From Sipunculus nudus (Eukaryota; Annelida; Sipuncula; Golfingiida; Sipunculidae), in assembly GCA_026874595.1 (NCBI GenBank), contig CM049317.1, forward strand, positions 35,120,901-35,184,900: 64,000 nucleotides of DNA. Reading direction: 5' to 3'. The stretch's first letter is position 1. The number at the start of each line of letters is the position of its first letter. The position numbers and the translations under genes were made by a program. The notes below the pieces were generated by a model that saw nothing but the letters and a program-made list of their open reading frames with translations, did not search any database and was not told the origin of the DNA. Positions 45,908-58,489 of this stretch are shown here, one piece after another.

Positions 45908-47170
45908 CAGGATCAGTGTTGGACAAACCTCGAGTGAAAGCAATTATAAACAAAGGATAATGTTTTGCAAAGGTGATCGTCATACTGTTGATGGTTTTGT
46001 GTGATACTACATTTCTGGACATTACAACTAATCATAGCTTTTATGAAGAAGCATTTTATCCCTTTATATTAAGCTTCTGCACCTAACACACACATACAAA
46101 CACACACACACACATATATATATATAAGTACATGATGCACACATTAAAAATCATAATATAATAATATAACTACATATTTCTGAATATTTAATGTAAAAAA
46201 TAATGATGATTATTTAAAGTAGATTTGTTCTATAATGTTACCGAATACAACATTGATATCCTAGTTGTTTAATTTTAGAGCCTTTGAATTCTCTTGCCAA
46301 ATACGTTTGTGCTTTGGTCAGCATTGTTCTCACAAAGAATGTTCGGACACTCAGAATTTGATTCAGACATGGTTTACGTGTTCACTGTTAAATGTGCCGT
46401 TCTTAAGACCTTAGTCTTTTTTATCCAATATGACCAAATTGCTGTTCGCACATCAGAGAGCAAAATCCCTTTACATGAGAGGTATAATACAAGTTACGGG
46501 TGCCGTGAACTGGTAACATTTGTAAAAGAGTGGTTTTTATTTGCAAGAAATAGATAAGACTTATAGGCATTTTTATTTACGTGGAGTTTTTTGTGGAATG
46601 TTTATTATATTTCTTATTGTATTTTGAAGCATAAAAATTAACTGTAAACAGTGCCGAATTTATATTAGTATTTTCAAAAATGGCTTCTTTGGAGCAGTTG
46701 GTTTAAATGTCAAGGGCAACATGTCAGTGTTTCTGCCTTTTCCATGGACCAACCATTGAGTGCACCCATTGAATGTACGAGTGCTGTGTTCTTATGCTGT
46801 GAACTTTGTATTGTTTCCTTAAATCTATTTAATGGCGACATGCACATGATCCTCAGCATTTTAAGTAATTGTCCACGGGTAATTTGATCAGATAATGCAG
46901 AGCTTAATATCTATCTTGATTGATTAGCTGAAGTCGTGACCACAGGGTACAAACATCATGGCAAACCCAAATAAAAACACGTGTCCGTTATTATTGACGA
47001 CTTAGGTGTTTAATATATAACAATCAATGGGAGGTCACTTGTATATCGTCTACAGAGCGGTTTTGTGAGACCGGAAATTAATGTTATGGGCATTTTCAGT
47101 ATATTTTATTTTCTGTCTGATGATGAGTGGTTTCGTCCCGGTACAATGCCGCATAAACTTGCAGTACATT
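45585..47170 (+). repeat. Left arm (inner part) of inverted duplication
   Basis: Stalk exon and downstream flank align in reverse with about 57334-55690. Landmarks: AAGAAGCATTTTATCC, AGCTTCTGCAC, GAGCAGTTGGTTTAAAT, TAATTGTCCACGGG, ATTATTGACGACT and ATATTTTATTTTCTGT. A segment near 46140-46680 contains extra sequence relative to the right arm. Confidence 0.8.
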
Positions 47171-48548
47171 TTACCGCAAAAGACACGCAGGCTATATTTT
47201 AGGAAAGTCCAATGAGATTTTGCGGCCTCCAAAGGGCTAGTGTCATTGTTAAATTTCCGTGTTGAATAAAATATATGTGGCGTACTATACGGGTCGATTT
47301 ATTTGTAACTGTTCATGACAAAGCACAGTGATCCGCATATATTCAAGCTGCAGCAAATTATTCTGTTACAGCTTGTTCTATGACCAGTCAAGCCACTTAA
47401 GGAAAATAAAACAAAACCACCTAAATGGCATTATTAAGGTCATCCTTAATCAATCTAATCTTATGGGTACCCTACATGGCCCTACTGTGTTGACAACTCT
47501 TCGACCAGGGTACAGTCATGAACACGTTGATATCTGGCTCAGTAGAACATATTGGGGGTGTCGTAAAAATAGCATGTGTAAAAAAGTCACCGTTTCTCTG
47601 TTACACTAATTATTACGAATCAATACGAGCTCCATTTATATGTGCCTTAGGTGTGATGTACATTACATACACATTTTATTAATGATTTCTAAGATTGATA
47701 AGGCTAAGATCAGTCAAAGAAATGGAAGATTCAGGTTGTTTTATACTGACTTACATGGTGAAGGCTGCTTTTGGATAAACTAATCAATTAACAACGGGAA
47801 ACCATAATACCTTCTCAGCGGATCTATTTTCATAAACTCTCATAAACCAGAATTGTTTATGAGAACGACAAAAGCTCCTGACAATTTTGGGATCGATTCC
47901 TACCTTTTTCTATGTCAGCAAGCAGTAGCACCTGTATTTTCTGTATTTTTATAGTGTACCCAGCGCCCATTTACACAGATGTGCGAGCGTGTTACTTGCA
48001 TGATGGAGAAGATACCAATAGTTGGAAAGGGTCCAACTGGTTTTTACCTACACATTAACACCAAGCAAGCTCTGTAACTAGAAATATGGCTTAAAAATAT
48101 GGTCCCAGCAAAATGCAGGAGGGCAAGTTCAAGCTCACCTCTAAACTATTGCTTTTTTTCGCCTATTGGTTTGAATTATTTTCGAATTAATGGCTGGGCG
48201 GATGTTCCCCGTGTTTTTATGCACATGCTTATTTTGGTTTACATATCCCAATATTTGACGATAAAGTGCGTTTTTTTATATTTTTAGAAATTGTGCTATG
48301 TAGGTTCGTCGACAACTATGTTGCTGTAACAACGTAACATTTGGAGGAAATCCGCTTCACCAGTATATATATTTAGGATTTCTTTTCATTATATTTGTCA
48401 TTGTAAATGCTGACCATATTGGTCTCCATAATTCACAGTCATCATCATATTGTACATTTCTCCACATTTTAATGTTGCTTGAGAAAACATCGTTAGATAT
48501 AACAATTGGTGTACAAGTATGGTAGCTCATAGCAACATTTCATATGGG

Positions 48549-48549
48549 G

Positions 48550-48596
<47 letters not shown>
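48549..48596. repeat. (TA)n microsatellite
   Basis: TA repeat continuing into interrupted TATATA up to about 48615. Confidence 0.93.
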
Positions 48597-48600
<4 letters not shown>

Positions 48601-49080
48601 TATATATTTATATATACATTCATAATGTGCAAACGGTAACGCAGGTGTCTTAAGTTGAGCTCAGCGAGGACGGAAACCTCGCGTACAGCAAAAAGGGAAA
48701 AAGCTCACTTCTGCTACGTACCTCGTGTAAACAAATGTGTTAACAAATTAACGAATTAACGTAATATAAAAATACTATTGTTCAAACCATAACCTACTGA
48801 AAATAATTACAAACGATATAGGTACGTGAAAGATACATCAGTAAATGAAAATGTAAAAACTACTTTATATTCATGTATTATACATGCAAGGAGTAAATAT
48901 AGCAAAAGACACAAAAGGTTAATACATCATAATAAAAATTTAAAAAATGCATTATTGGGCCAGATCGTAATAAATCGACAGGTAGGGAGGTGATTTAGGT
49001 TGCTCTTGGAATTCTGATGACCCCACAAATGGTGCCACTTTATCGGAGTCCCGATGATGGTCTTAATTCTGAGGTTTTAA

Positions 49081-49098
49081 TCTCTGTCTGTCTCTCTC

Positions 49099-49167
<69 letters not shown>
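49081..49167. repeat. (CT)n-(TA)n compound microsatellite
   Basis: CT repeat with GTCT interruptions passing into TA repeats, same junction type as at 25043. Confidence 0.95.
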
Positions 49168-49170
<3 letters not shown>

Positions 49171-49989
49171 GGGGAGTCGATAAATGCTTTTAATGTGAAG
49201 GGCCGGTTGAATATGAGCGACTTCTTATTCGTGGACTTGTGGTTCCTACAAGATTGTTCATTCTTGTGTATCCTGTGACATATGATGAGACAAACATCTT
49301 GTTGCCATATGCATTAGATACATTGCCCAAACTAATTTGTGAAGGGCGATGGTCATTTGACAGGTAGATTTATCCATTATCGCATTATAAGATTACAAAG
49401 TAATCAAAGTAAGATTTAGTATGCAAGGGTATTCAAGAAACTGAGTTCCTGATACTATACGGAAACAAAAATTTAAAATTATTTGAAGGAACTGAACCAT
49501 GTTGTACTTTTCAGCTTGAAAGAGAATTAAACACATAGAAACAATTATATTGACATGCTTTATACAGATGAACATCCCATAGTGGGCACCCCAATAAAGT
49601 GAGCACCTCTATAAAGTAGGCTCTTTTGGGCAGTCCCATTTTTTCGCATCTTTATTTAGTTTAGCTTGTGTAGGCTCCTGTCTGTTCTGTAAATATACTT
49701 CATATTCAACTTTGAATACCAATTCAGTCTGATTGTTGTGAAGCCTTGTATCACTGCATGATTAAAAAGGAACCCTTCGATATGTGTTTATCTGTTCTAC
49801 CAAACCATCTTATGAATACCTCAAACTTGTGTAACTTTACAGATCGACTTAGCACATAAACTCTAAAGCAAGAGTTCTTCATAATACATAGCAGGCGTCC
49901 TGGTTTCTCATTTAACAGTAAGGGTGCATAATACGGTAAAAGACGTGTGAGCCCGATCTGATTATATACACATGGAATTTCCCGAGAAC

Positions 49990-50590
49990 TTAATTCAAGT
50001 GAGAAACTATTGGTTTATACTTTTAGGGAGATTCAAGAAAATCCATCGGACTATGACCTCCTTACATATGGATTGATTTTGCCGCGAATCGATGTTAGGC
50101 AAGATAATATATTGGTTTCTATTTCTGTTGAGTTTCTTCGAATCCAATCATAATTCTGATAGATTATCGCCGGGACATTAAAAGTTAATAGGCGGCAACC
50201 AGGCAACACCTCATATTGGCCTGGTCATCTCTGAACTTATCAAATATGTGAATTTTGCCGAGACTTTAATTTAGGTGAGAATCTTTACTCGTTATATCCA
50301 TAATCAGTTTCTTGAAAACCCATCAGATACTTTTCAATCATCATGGGTGCCACCAAAGATTGGTGACCTCTGACGTCATTAAATGTGCATTTATTTTGCC
50401 AGGAATCGAATTGACGGGAGATATTAAATTCGCTAATACTTCTTTTGAGCTTCATCAAAATCGAATCAATAATAGTTCTGTTCATCGCGGCGACCGCACA
50501 TTGTAGTATGGTGAACTCTGACTTCTTTAAATACATGTGGATTTTGCCTATAATAAAAAAATCCATCAAAGCCTTGATAAGTTATCTCAT
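49990..50590 (+). repeat. Degenerate tandem repeats, about 4 units
   Basis: Loose units of about 110-170 bp, recognised by TGGATTTTGCC or TGATTTTGCCG, ATCGA, GAGA and TTCTTGAAAACCCATCAGA-type strings, and TGACCTC. Too diverged for a firm period. Confidence 0.5.
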
Positions 50591-52740
50591 TGATAATTAA
50601 AATAATAATGATTTTTCTATGGAAGTAGTAAAGTCATAAGCCTAGCGGTGTTACATTGGGTCGCACCGCATATATTTTACAAATTGTCATAGGTAATTTT
50701 AATGATTTATGAGACAGTGAATCAAACGTAGCGGATAACTGAGTCGTATCATGTTTGGCGGTTAAGCAGTTAATTTCTGAAATACTGGGAAATATTTCTG
50801 AGATATTCTGTGCACCATAACATTTATAACAGAAGGGAAAAGTGATCAGCTATGTCCTAACGAACATTTCGAATTCTTCGGGGACAAAAACCTGGATACA
50901 TAATAATTACTGAGATAGTTCCTGCAGTTCAAATGTTCAGTATGGACATGTTATATACTACATTCAATTGATGCATCTCTTTCCGACAACAGGAAAGATT
51001 AAACATGAAACATTCAATCTTGTTAAATACAAAGTACAAATGATACAACAGTTTCAACAAGATATGTTTGGATTTGTTGGCATAAATTCGTACATAGACA
51101 AATCCGTCGGCTAAAAACACCCTATTTATCCCAGCTTGGTCGAATTTCATACCATCATTGGCATCGAGCAGTAATTTAGTTCTGGTCAGTTTGTTGTAAA
51201 CATATATGATAATGATAAAAAACGCAAATTGTTCTTCATGAAAGCACAGAATAGGTTTACCGTGGCCTTAGGTTGCGAGATTATATTTTGAAAAATATGA
51301 GCATTGAAATATTTTATCTAAACAATTTACCGTAGACATTCAGAGCAAGCGTCACTTTATTTATTTTCCCCGCTAACGTGAAATTTAGTTAGTAGAAAGA
51401 AAGGGAATGGCACCAGAACAGATATCTATAAAGAATGTGCGAGGCCAAAAGATATTCGGGGCAACATGATTCATTGTTTGGTTAAACTTTGCCTGGAAAA
51501 AATCTTATTGTAAGTCCGGCGGTCAACCCCCGATTTCGAGTGATGCATTTTTAAAGTCAACTTTTCTGCAGTGTCATGACCTTTGGATCCTACTCATTAA
51601 TATAAGAGAGGATGTCGCCCTGAAAACTTTGAGCATTTTGCATAAAAAAATTAATGTGCAAATTAGCCGTCGCCATTTTTTGAACTTCCAGTTTTGCTCA
51701 TATTTCTCTTGGATCTTGCCCTATCTTAGAGGTAATTGGTCTACACCCATATTTTCGTGCTCAAGGATTATGATGAACAGTTTCAAATTACCAATTAGTG
51801 ATTTTCAATGTAATATGCAGATTAGCTGTCGATAAGACGAATTGGTTGAAATATTTCAAACAACCATTTACGCATTTTCAATATGCAAATTAGCTGTCGG
51901 CATAATTGGAACTTATATTCCTCTTAGTCCTTGGCAAGGTATCTACATCCATTTTTAAATGATGAACAGTTAAAAATTACCTTTTGCAGATATGGGAATG
52001 AAGTAAAAATTAAAGAAATTTAAAAAATATTATTTATAAAACATATATTTATAAACAAAATAAAAGAACCATCTGTAACTTATTGTTTCTTGATTGTTAC
52101 AGATCAAAAGCTCTGCAAATTTATGCGCTTTTACTCATATGACGAATCATCTAATTAGAGTGCCATTACGTGATTTCTTCAGATGACCGAGTGTAGAATT
52201 GCAAGCTAACATTTATTTTTATTTTTATTTATTTATCTAACTTTACTACTGGAAAGGCTGTACGCGTGGTGTTACTCTTTTTCCATGATATTTGCACCTA
52301 CTTTTTAAAAATATTATCTTTTAGGTCTCAATAGGTCGTGATGGTGGCAAATTGAGGGGGGTTTCTATCTGTAGATTTCCTGCAAGAACTACCGCCTGTG
52401 TCAATAGATGGTTTGAAATCTGAGATTGTTAAAAATAATTGAACAATAGCTGAGTTTAAACCATTCGAATCTTATACCAAGGAGCTTCAGGGGGCATTGC
52501 TAACTGAACTCCTGTCTTGGCATCGCCCAAGCAACCAATTCGCCACCAAGGATCTAGGAATGGCTAGTGGTAAGGAACTCGAACTGAGTATGATTTCCAG
52601 AATTCAAATTTTAGCAGGTTGTATGCACCCAATATTTTAACAAGTTGCAATGAACATCGCTCAGGATTAAATTTAAATGCCAACCCTGAGGTCTGCTAAC
52701 CTTACCGTGTTTTTTTTTTCTTTTTGCAAAATAATGTACT

Positions 52741-52959
52741 TTGCAAGAAGGAGTAGAAAGCTATATCAAGCCATACCAGTCTAAGAAACCGCTGATAAAA
52801 GCCAGATCATATTTCCCCTTGCATAACAGGAGGCAAAGAAACAAGCCAGGATGGAAAAGAAGCAGACCTGGAATTAGTTCAGATGTGAATGAAGAACTGG
52901 TCTTAAAATGCCACAAGGACTGTGTTTCATCCTATTCACGAAAGACCAAAGGATATTGA
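52741..52959 (+). other. Unrecognised short open frame with KCHKDCVSSY motif
   Basis: A 72-codon open frame, strongly basic in the middle (RRQRNKPGWKRSRPG) and ending NEELVLKCHKDCVSSYSRKT. The CHKDC string after an acidic-hydrophobic helix looks like a small zinc-binding motif seen at the start of some transposon-borne proteins; I cannot name a family. A pyrimidine-rich tract lies just upstream, so it might be an exon remnant. Weak evidence. Confidence 0.2.
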
Positions 52960-53231
52960 AATGATCGATCGATCCAAGACTCCGACTTTCACCTGACATT
53001 GATTTTATAGACAAATTGTATAACATTTCTGATATCGTGCTCTTACGGTACTCTAATTTTTACATTAACATTCGCAGAATGAAGAGCAAATCCTCGGACA
53101 AACGCACCACTAGAAATTATTGTAAAGCCAGTAAAACAATTTTGACGTAGATGTCACAAATATAACGTAAAATATCAATTTTTCCACGGAATACCCCTCG
53201 AATCTAAGATAGACTAACTATGGAAAACAAA

Positions 53232-54107
53232 TACAGTAACGCGACCACCTCCAGGACCAGGCAAAGTGGTGGTGTTAGCGGGGAGGTCGTGTTAACGGGA
53301 TGCTCGTACATTGGTCTGCCAATATAATATAAACGTAGGCGATAATATGGAAATTTCAAGTAAATGTTAAATTTTTGTCCCTGTTTAGTTTACAATTTAA
53401 TATGTAAAGAAAAATAAGTAAAAAAAAACACGAATATGATTCACAAAAATTTCATAGAAATAAAACACACAAATGAAACAAATAGATTGACTAAGCCATA
53501 ATACAAGTCAATGGGCATTGTATAAAATGTTTAATCTACAGTCGAGGATAGAATGAACACAACAAATTCTAAGTGTTATTTATATGGTTCCTGCTTGGTC
53601 ATTGATATGTGATCTCTCACAGTTTTACTTTACTCACCTGAATGTATGCGTGTGGTGTCAGTTATGTTTGCCAAACTCCATTGATCATTAATTAAAATGC
53701 TAATCTAACAGCTGTACTCATCAAACAATCTAACGGGCAATTGAGTACAATGTCTTTTGATGCGTATAGTATGGCTAACAGGTTTGGCGGCATTACAAAC
53801 AAGTTTAACTATGGGTGGGCAGATGAAAGCGGGCTTTTCCACGTGCCCGGATATTTAATCACGAGCTATTATCTAAGTCCAAGCTATACGATGAGCGTGT
53901 CACCTGCTCAACGGGCCGCGGTCGCCACGGGCCAGTGGTCGTGATACGGGGGCTCATCTGAAGGTCGAGACCAAAAAGGGTGGTCGTTGGTCGTGACAGC
54001 GGGTTGGTCGTGTTACCGAAGTTTTTATATGATAATTTATATCATACAATTCTAGGACCAAGAAAAGTGGTCGTGTTAACGGGGTGGTCGTGATGCGGGA
54101 AACTGTA
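53232..54107 (+). mobile_element. 876-bp TIR element related to the small MITEs
   Basis: Left end TACAGTAACGCGACCACC, right end GGTGGTCGTGATGCGGGAAA then CTGTA; the ends are imperfect inverted repeats flanked by TA. GGTCGTG-type motifs are repeated near both ends, as in the 163- and 166-bp elements. Internal short open frames have no recognised domain, so it looks non-autonomous. Confidence 0.6.
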
Positions 54108-55690
54108 GTTTTTCACGATATCAGATTTTCGTTTTTTTTTTTAGATTCTGACTTTTACGTTTTCACCTTCATCCTTTTACAATTTTAAAACTTTTATAAG
54201 TCCATATGAAATGAACAAATACCAGCAGTTACAACACCTGGTTCATGATATTCTCTATGGCTTAGATGAAGCATTCGGTAGTCTGTTTATAATGAAAATA
54301 CCGAAGAAAAAGAGCTATAAATGCCCTTTTCTTCTAGACATGCAAGGAATCGTATCCTGGTCGTCAGTTTGTGACAACTCAATTTTGCAAGGGACATCCC
54401 CAATAAATTTCAAATTAACATTAATAGAACAAATGATAGGCCATCTTGTTAACAAGGTATAAATAAGTCATATAAAAATTGTAATATCAAATATGAAGTC
54501 CTCGACCAGAGAAACCCAATTATCCTCATACTGCACAGTATAGCGGGCGAAACCATTGAAACAGTAATTTTCAAAATCAAAATATAGGATAGCGACCATC
54601 TTGGATTTCGTGTTCATGCGGTTTCGCAAACACTTTTTAGAGAGAAACCCTGATCAGATTGTCACATCATTCAGAAAAACCAGTCCATTTAGAAATCAAC
54701 CATTAGATCGCACATTGAAGGTCCTACGACAAATTTGGTGGGTACGTCCGATTGGCTTCGTGGATTTCCGTCTCCAACGGACAATTAACAATAACATGTG
54801 GTTAACGTCAGCCAATATAGTAAAATTAGGTATCAGTTATAAGTAACCTCAGCACTGTTTAGATTAAAGGGGTTTTCTTAATTATATATTCTAGGGGGTA
54901 TTGTTTTATTTTTGTCACGGGGTCTGACTGCTTTTTAATCGAGCTGTTACATATTAATTTGCTTTATCCTATCAATATATGGATCACTGTGCTTTGTCAT
55001 AAACAGTTACAAAAGTATCGATCTGAATCATACGCCACACATGCATTTTATTTAACACTGACATTTAAAATGTTACTTCCCTTGACAGACCGTAAAATCC
55101 TTAACAAAACAATCCCAACACACGGTTTCAATAACTCGCATACGGCTGTTGAACACCTTGTTAAGGTTGTGCGTGTTTGTCAACACAGTCCACGTGTGTC
55201 TTTTTTCATAACAAGGCCGCGTGACCGGAGGTCCGATTTTGCGCTTTCGCAATTATAGACTAGTCCAAACAAGTTCATCCATGGAACTTCTTGTCCACTG
55301 ATCTCTGCTTGATTGACAATACGGTCCATGGGCCGAACGTAAATTTATTGTAGAACCTGTCGCAACAGATCTGTACCCTTGGTCCAGGGGCCTCAGCTGA
55401 AATGACACAGGTATCACAGTGTGAGAGCGAGTATCGAGCAAATCCAACACGCGTAGTTTCAGCCAGCTGGATCATGTATTACATTTTTGGGGCCAAGTCA
55501 GTCAGGGCATCTCCTGATAAATAGGTGCTCTGGAACGGCTAAAGCACGAATTCCCAAGCGTTTTGACGCCTGTTATCGCGCCCGTTGCACGGTTTCTAAT
55601 ACTCGTGCACAGGCAACATTTTGGTAGGCACCAATTTATTTTAAAGATAATGCGCTATTTTTCGTGTTAATTCAACATGCTTTATATATA
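54108..55690. other. Spacer, no gene recognised
   Basis: Short open frames at 54211-54462 and 54601-54846 have no recognised motif and no convincing splice sites. No repeat family identified. Confidence 0.4.
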
Positions 55691-57334
55691 GGTGATTTGG
55701 CCCGTTTTAAGCACTACAACGGCATCTCACTGGGACGGTACGTACCACTTATCATCAAACAGAAAATAAAATATACGGAATATGCTCCATACCATCAGCT
55801 TACAGTTCCAGTCTCATAATTTGCATGTAGACGCTGTACGAGGGACCTCCCACGAGAATCTTATATTAACTACGTTAGTCGTCAACAATAATGGATATGC
55901 GGGGTTTTTATCCATTTTGTAATTTTATGATGTTGTCCTCTGTGGTCACTACTAGTTAAACAATTAAGGTTGATTGTAAGGACGGCATTATCTGATTAAA
56001 TTTCCCGTGGACAATTACGTTTTACTACTGTTTTCCTCAATGATTGCTTTGCTTTGCTCAAAATGCTGGGTAAAATGTACATGTAATCCTGTGTCGCCAG
56101 TAAACTGACTGTCATCCAGATAGTTTCTACTAGAGATCTAAGGATAAAAAAAGAAATTTAAATAGTTTTATTCAATACAAAAACATATTTTACAATAAAC
56201 ATGATCGGCGTCAATAATGTAATATCAACTTTTAAAAAGTACGACGGTTATTAATGGCACATTGTTGCTCACGTACATATTTATATTGGGAGTGGATAAT
56301 AGTGAGATGCTAAGCATAGAAAGCAATTACTAAAGCATTACACTATATTAAATCATGGCATTCATATATTTAATGCGTGAACTCAATGGTCATTGTCATG
56401 AAAAAAAAACAGGAACATTAACATGTCGCCTTTAAATTTAAACCAACTGCTCCGATGTAGCATTTCTTAAAGATCATCATTTTTTACATTAAACATTCAG
56501 TCATCTTTAGTTATATTATCATATGATTATATTATTATATTTTTTATGTATAAAAAATTATATCATGACTGATATGCTATACATTTTATAACGATGTGTT
56601 ACGTGCAGAAGCTAAATATAAAAGGATAAAATGCTTCTTCATAAAAAGTTTTAATAAATTGTAATGTACAGTAAATATGGTATCTCACAAAACACGTGAT
56701 GGCTTCTTCTAGCATTGTCATTTGCACTTAGGAAGTCAGTTTGACTCCATCACCAGCATGGCGACCACGTGCAAAACGTGATTCCTGTACACACGTAGTC
56801 CACTACACTATATACTCATTTAAGGTCTCTTTCGCTCAATGGTTTTCCAACACTGTACCAGTCAAATACAATTCATTTTCATTCCATCTTCTGTTTTCAC
56901 AACATAACAGAATCTTCCCTTTGGTTTTTCTTTTAAACCCAGCTTTGCAGATATCTGGGTTGTCATTTCAGGCTGATAAACTGAAGATGTTTCAGCCGTG
57001 GAGGAGGTACCAGCTGTTTCAGAAGTTGAGGGGACAGCAGCTGTTTCAGCCTTTGTGTTAGTACCAGCTGTTTCAGCGGTTGAGGGGATTCCGTTTGTTT
57101 CAGCAATTGATGATATTTCAGTTATTGCAGCAGTCGAGGGGATATCAGTTGTTTCTGCAGTTGAAGGGACACCAGTTGTTTCAGCAGTTGAGGGGATTTC
57201 TGTTGTTACAGCAGTCGAGGAGATACCGGTTGTTTCTGTAGTTGAAGGGATACCAGTTGTTTCAGCATTTGACGGGATTTCAGTTGTTTTAGCCGTTGAC
57301 CACACAACGTCAGGAGCAGTTGGGCTAACTTTTT
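55690..57334 (-). repeat. Right arm (inner part) of inverted duplication
   Basis: Reverse-complement partner of 45585-47170: stalk exon and downstream flank of copy B. Read on the - strand it shows AAGAAGCATTTTATCC, AGCTTCTGCAC, GAGCAGTTGGTTTAAAT and TAATTGTCCACGGG in the same order. An AATAAA on the - strand lies near 56170. Confidence 0.8.
56862..57334 (-). CDS. Lectin B stalk exon (long Thr/Ser repeat version)
   Basis: 473 bp, acceptor TTTATACAG, phase 1, open to TGA at 56864-56862. About thirteen 9-residue repeats such as AETTGVPST, AETTDIPST and AETNGIPST, roughly twice the number in copy A, then SVYQPEMTT and the tail KGRFCYVVKTEDGMKMNCI. The reading frame and tail are intact although the lectin exons upstream are broken. 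Confidence 0.75.
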
Positions 57335-57895
57335 CTGTATAAAACAATGCCACCCTTTCACTTGTAATATATTTCGTGGATAATATTCCCCTCACCTAAT
57401 AAATCTTTCAAGAATAACTCTCTTTCATTTGACTAGCAGTATAACCTTAATTCCGACTCGTGCCATTTGAGTTTTAATGTGTACGCAAAATGACCTTCCC
57501 CGGTTTGGATATTTGTTCGAGGTTAGGGTTTGATAAGGGCCATTTGTATAGGAAAGTACTCCGAGCACAGTCCGAAGGTAATAAGCTATATGGGGAGAGA
57601 GTTTGGTGGGTAATAGACTCGTTTTTTTCCAAGTAAAAGCCGAAGAAACACTCTGCTAGTGACCACACTCTCATCCGCAAATTATAATGGGATTTAAGTA
57701 TATTTAATTATACATTTTATTTTATATTAATTATGAACATTCTATAAAACAACAAAAAGAATATGGTTTACATATTAATTTATATTTTCGCATATATAAT
57801 AATTTTACGGCGGATTTTGTTGAAGGGAAGTTTAATCTCTGCGTGTATTCATGAAGCTTTAAAAATGCGTCTGTTCTTAAATGTGTCCACAGTAC

Positions 57896-58079
57896 CGATA
57901 CCTCCCTGGCAGATGAAGTATTTTTTTTTGGCCGCACCAATGATCCCACCATTTATATTGTACATCAGGTTTATAAGTGAGACAAGCCTTTCCTGGCACA
58001 TCGTCAGGTTCACCGTCAAAGGAGTTTCAATTGTTCCATGATGAAATGGATGAGTTGTCCAACCACAGCCATTCCCCTT
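57896..58079 (-). pseudogene. Lectin B remnant: second half of lectin domain 2
   Basis: Acceptor GAGTTAG and donor GTACTG are kept. Compared with lectin A exon 5 it has 7 extra bases: 6 near an in-frame TGA after SSISSWNN, and 1 in a nine-A run before the last Cys strand. GEPDD and the WWDHWCG region are recognisable. Confidence 0.8.
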
Positions 58080-58409
58080 CTAACTCAACAATCAACATCA
58101 ACATACCAGGCAATGAACATTCTTCAAATGGTTAGTGGCACTTTAGCTGAACTGACAAGATGGTTTGCGCATTTTGATACACAAACACGAAGAATACTCT
58201 CAATTTTACTCATTTAAAGAACTTAAATCGTATGCAGTGTAAACAACAGTTGAAGTTATATCTAAGAAGAAAATGATGACGTTTTCAACAGACAAACTAT
58301 AATTGTTTGTGCCTTTATGAAATTTAACAGAAAAATGAATAGTTTCAGTATTTCAAGAAGGATACAAACAGGTAAATAATATGTTTTAGTGACAGTTGCT
58401 CTCATTTGC

Positions 58410-58486
58410 CTACCCTCTTCTGCATCGTGCCCACGCTGTCCACTCACCAAACGATGTGCCATCTGTCCATTTCCATTGATAATTGT
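58410..58486 (-). pseudogene. Lectin B remnant: start of second half of lectin domain 1
   Basis: Follows TTATCTTCCAG, the same acceptor as lectin A exon 3, and reads DNYQWKWTDGTSFGEWTAWA before similarity stops and TAG closes the frame at 58412-58410. EPD and the following Cys are gone. Confidence 0.8.
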
Positions 58487-58489
58487 CTG

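Larger units (their letters stand above)
47171..53231. other. Spacer between convergent lectin copies, no gene recognised
   Basis: AT-rich DNA with (TA)n at 48549-48596, CT-to-TA repeats at 49081-49167, degenerate tandem repeats at 49990-50590 and ATGCAAATTAGC-containing repeats at 51640-51900. No exon with both splice sites and a recognisable domain was found. One short open frame near 52741 is noted separately. Confidence 0.5.

Noticed and set aside
46294-46557. 87-codon open frame downstream of lectin A
   Set aside because: It lies in sequence extra to the left arm, with no domain and no counterpart in the right arm.
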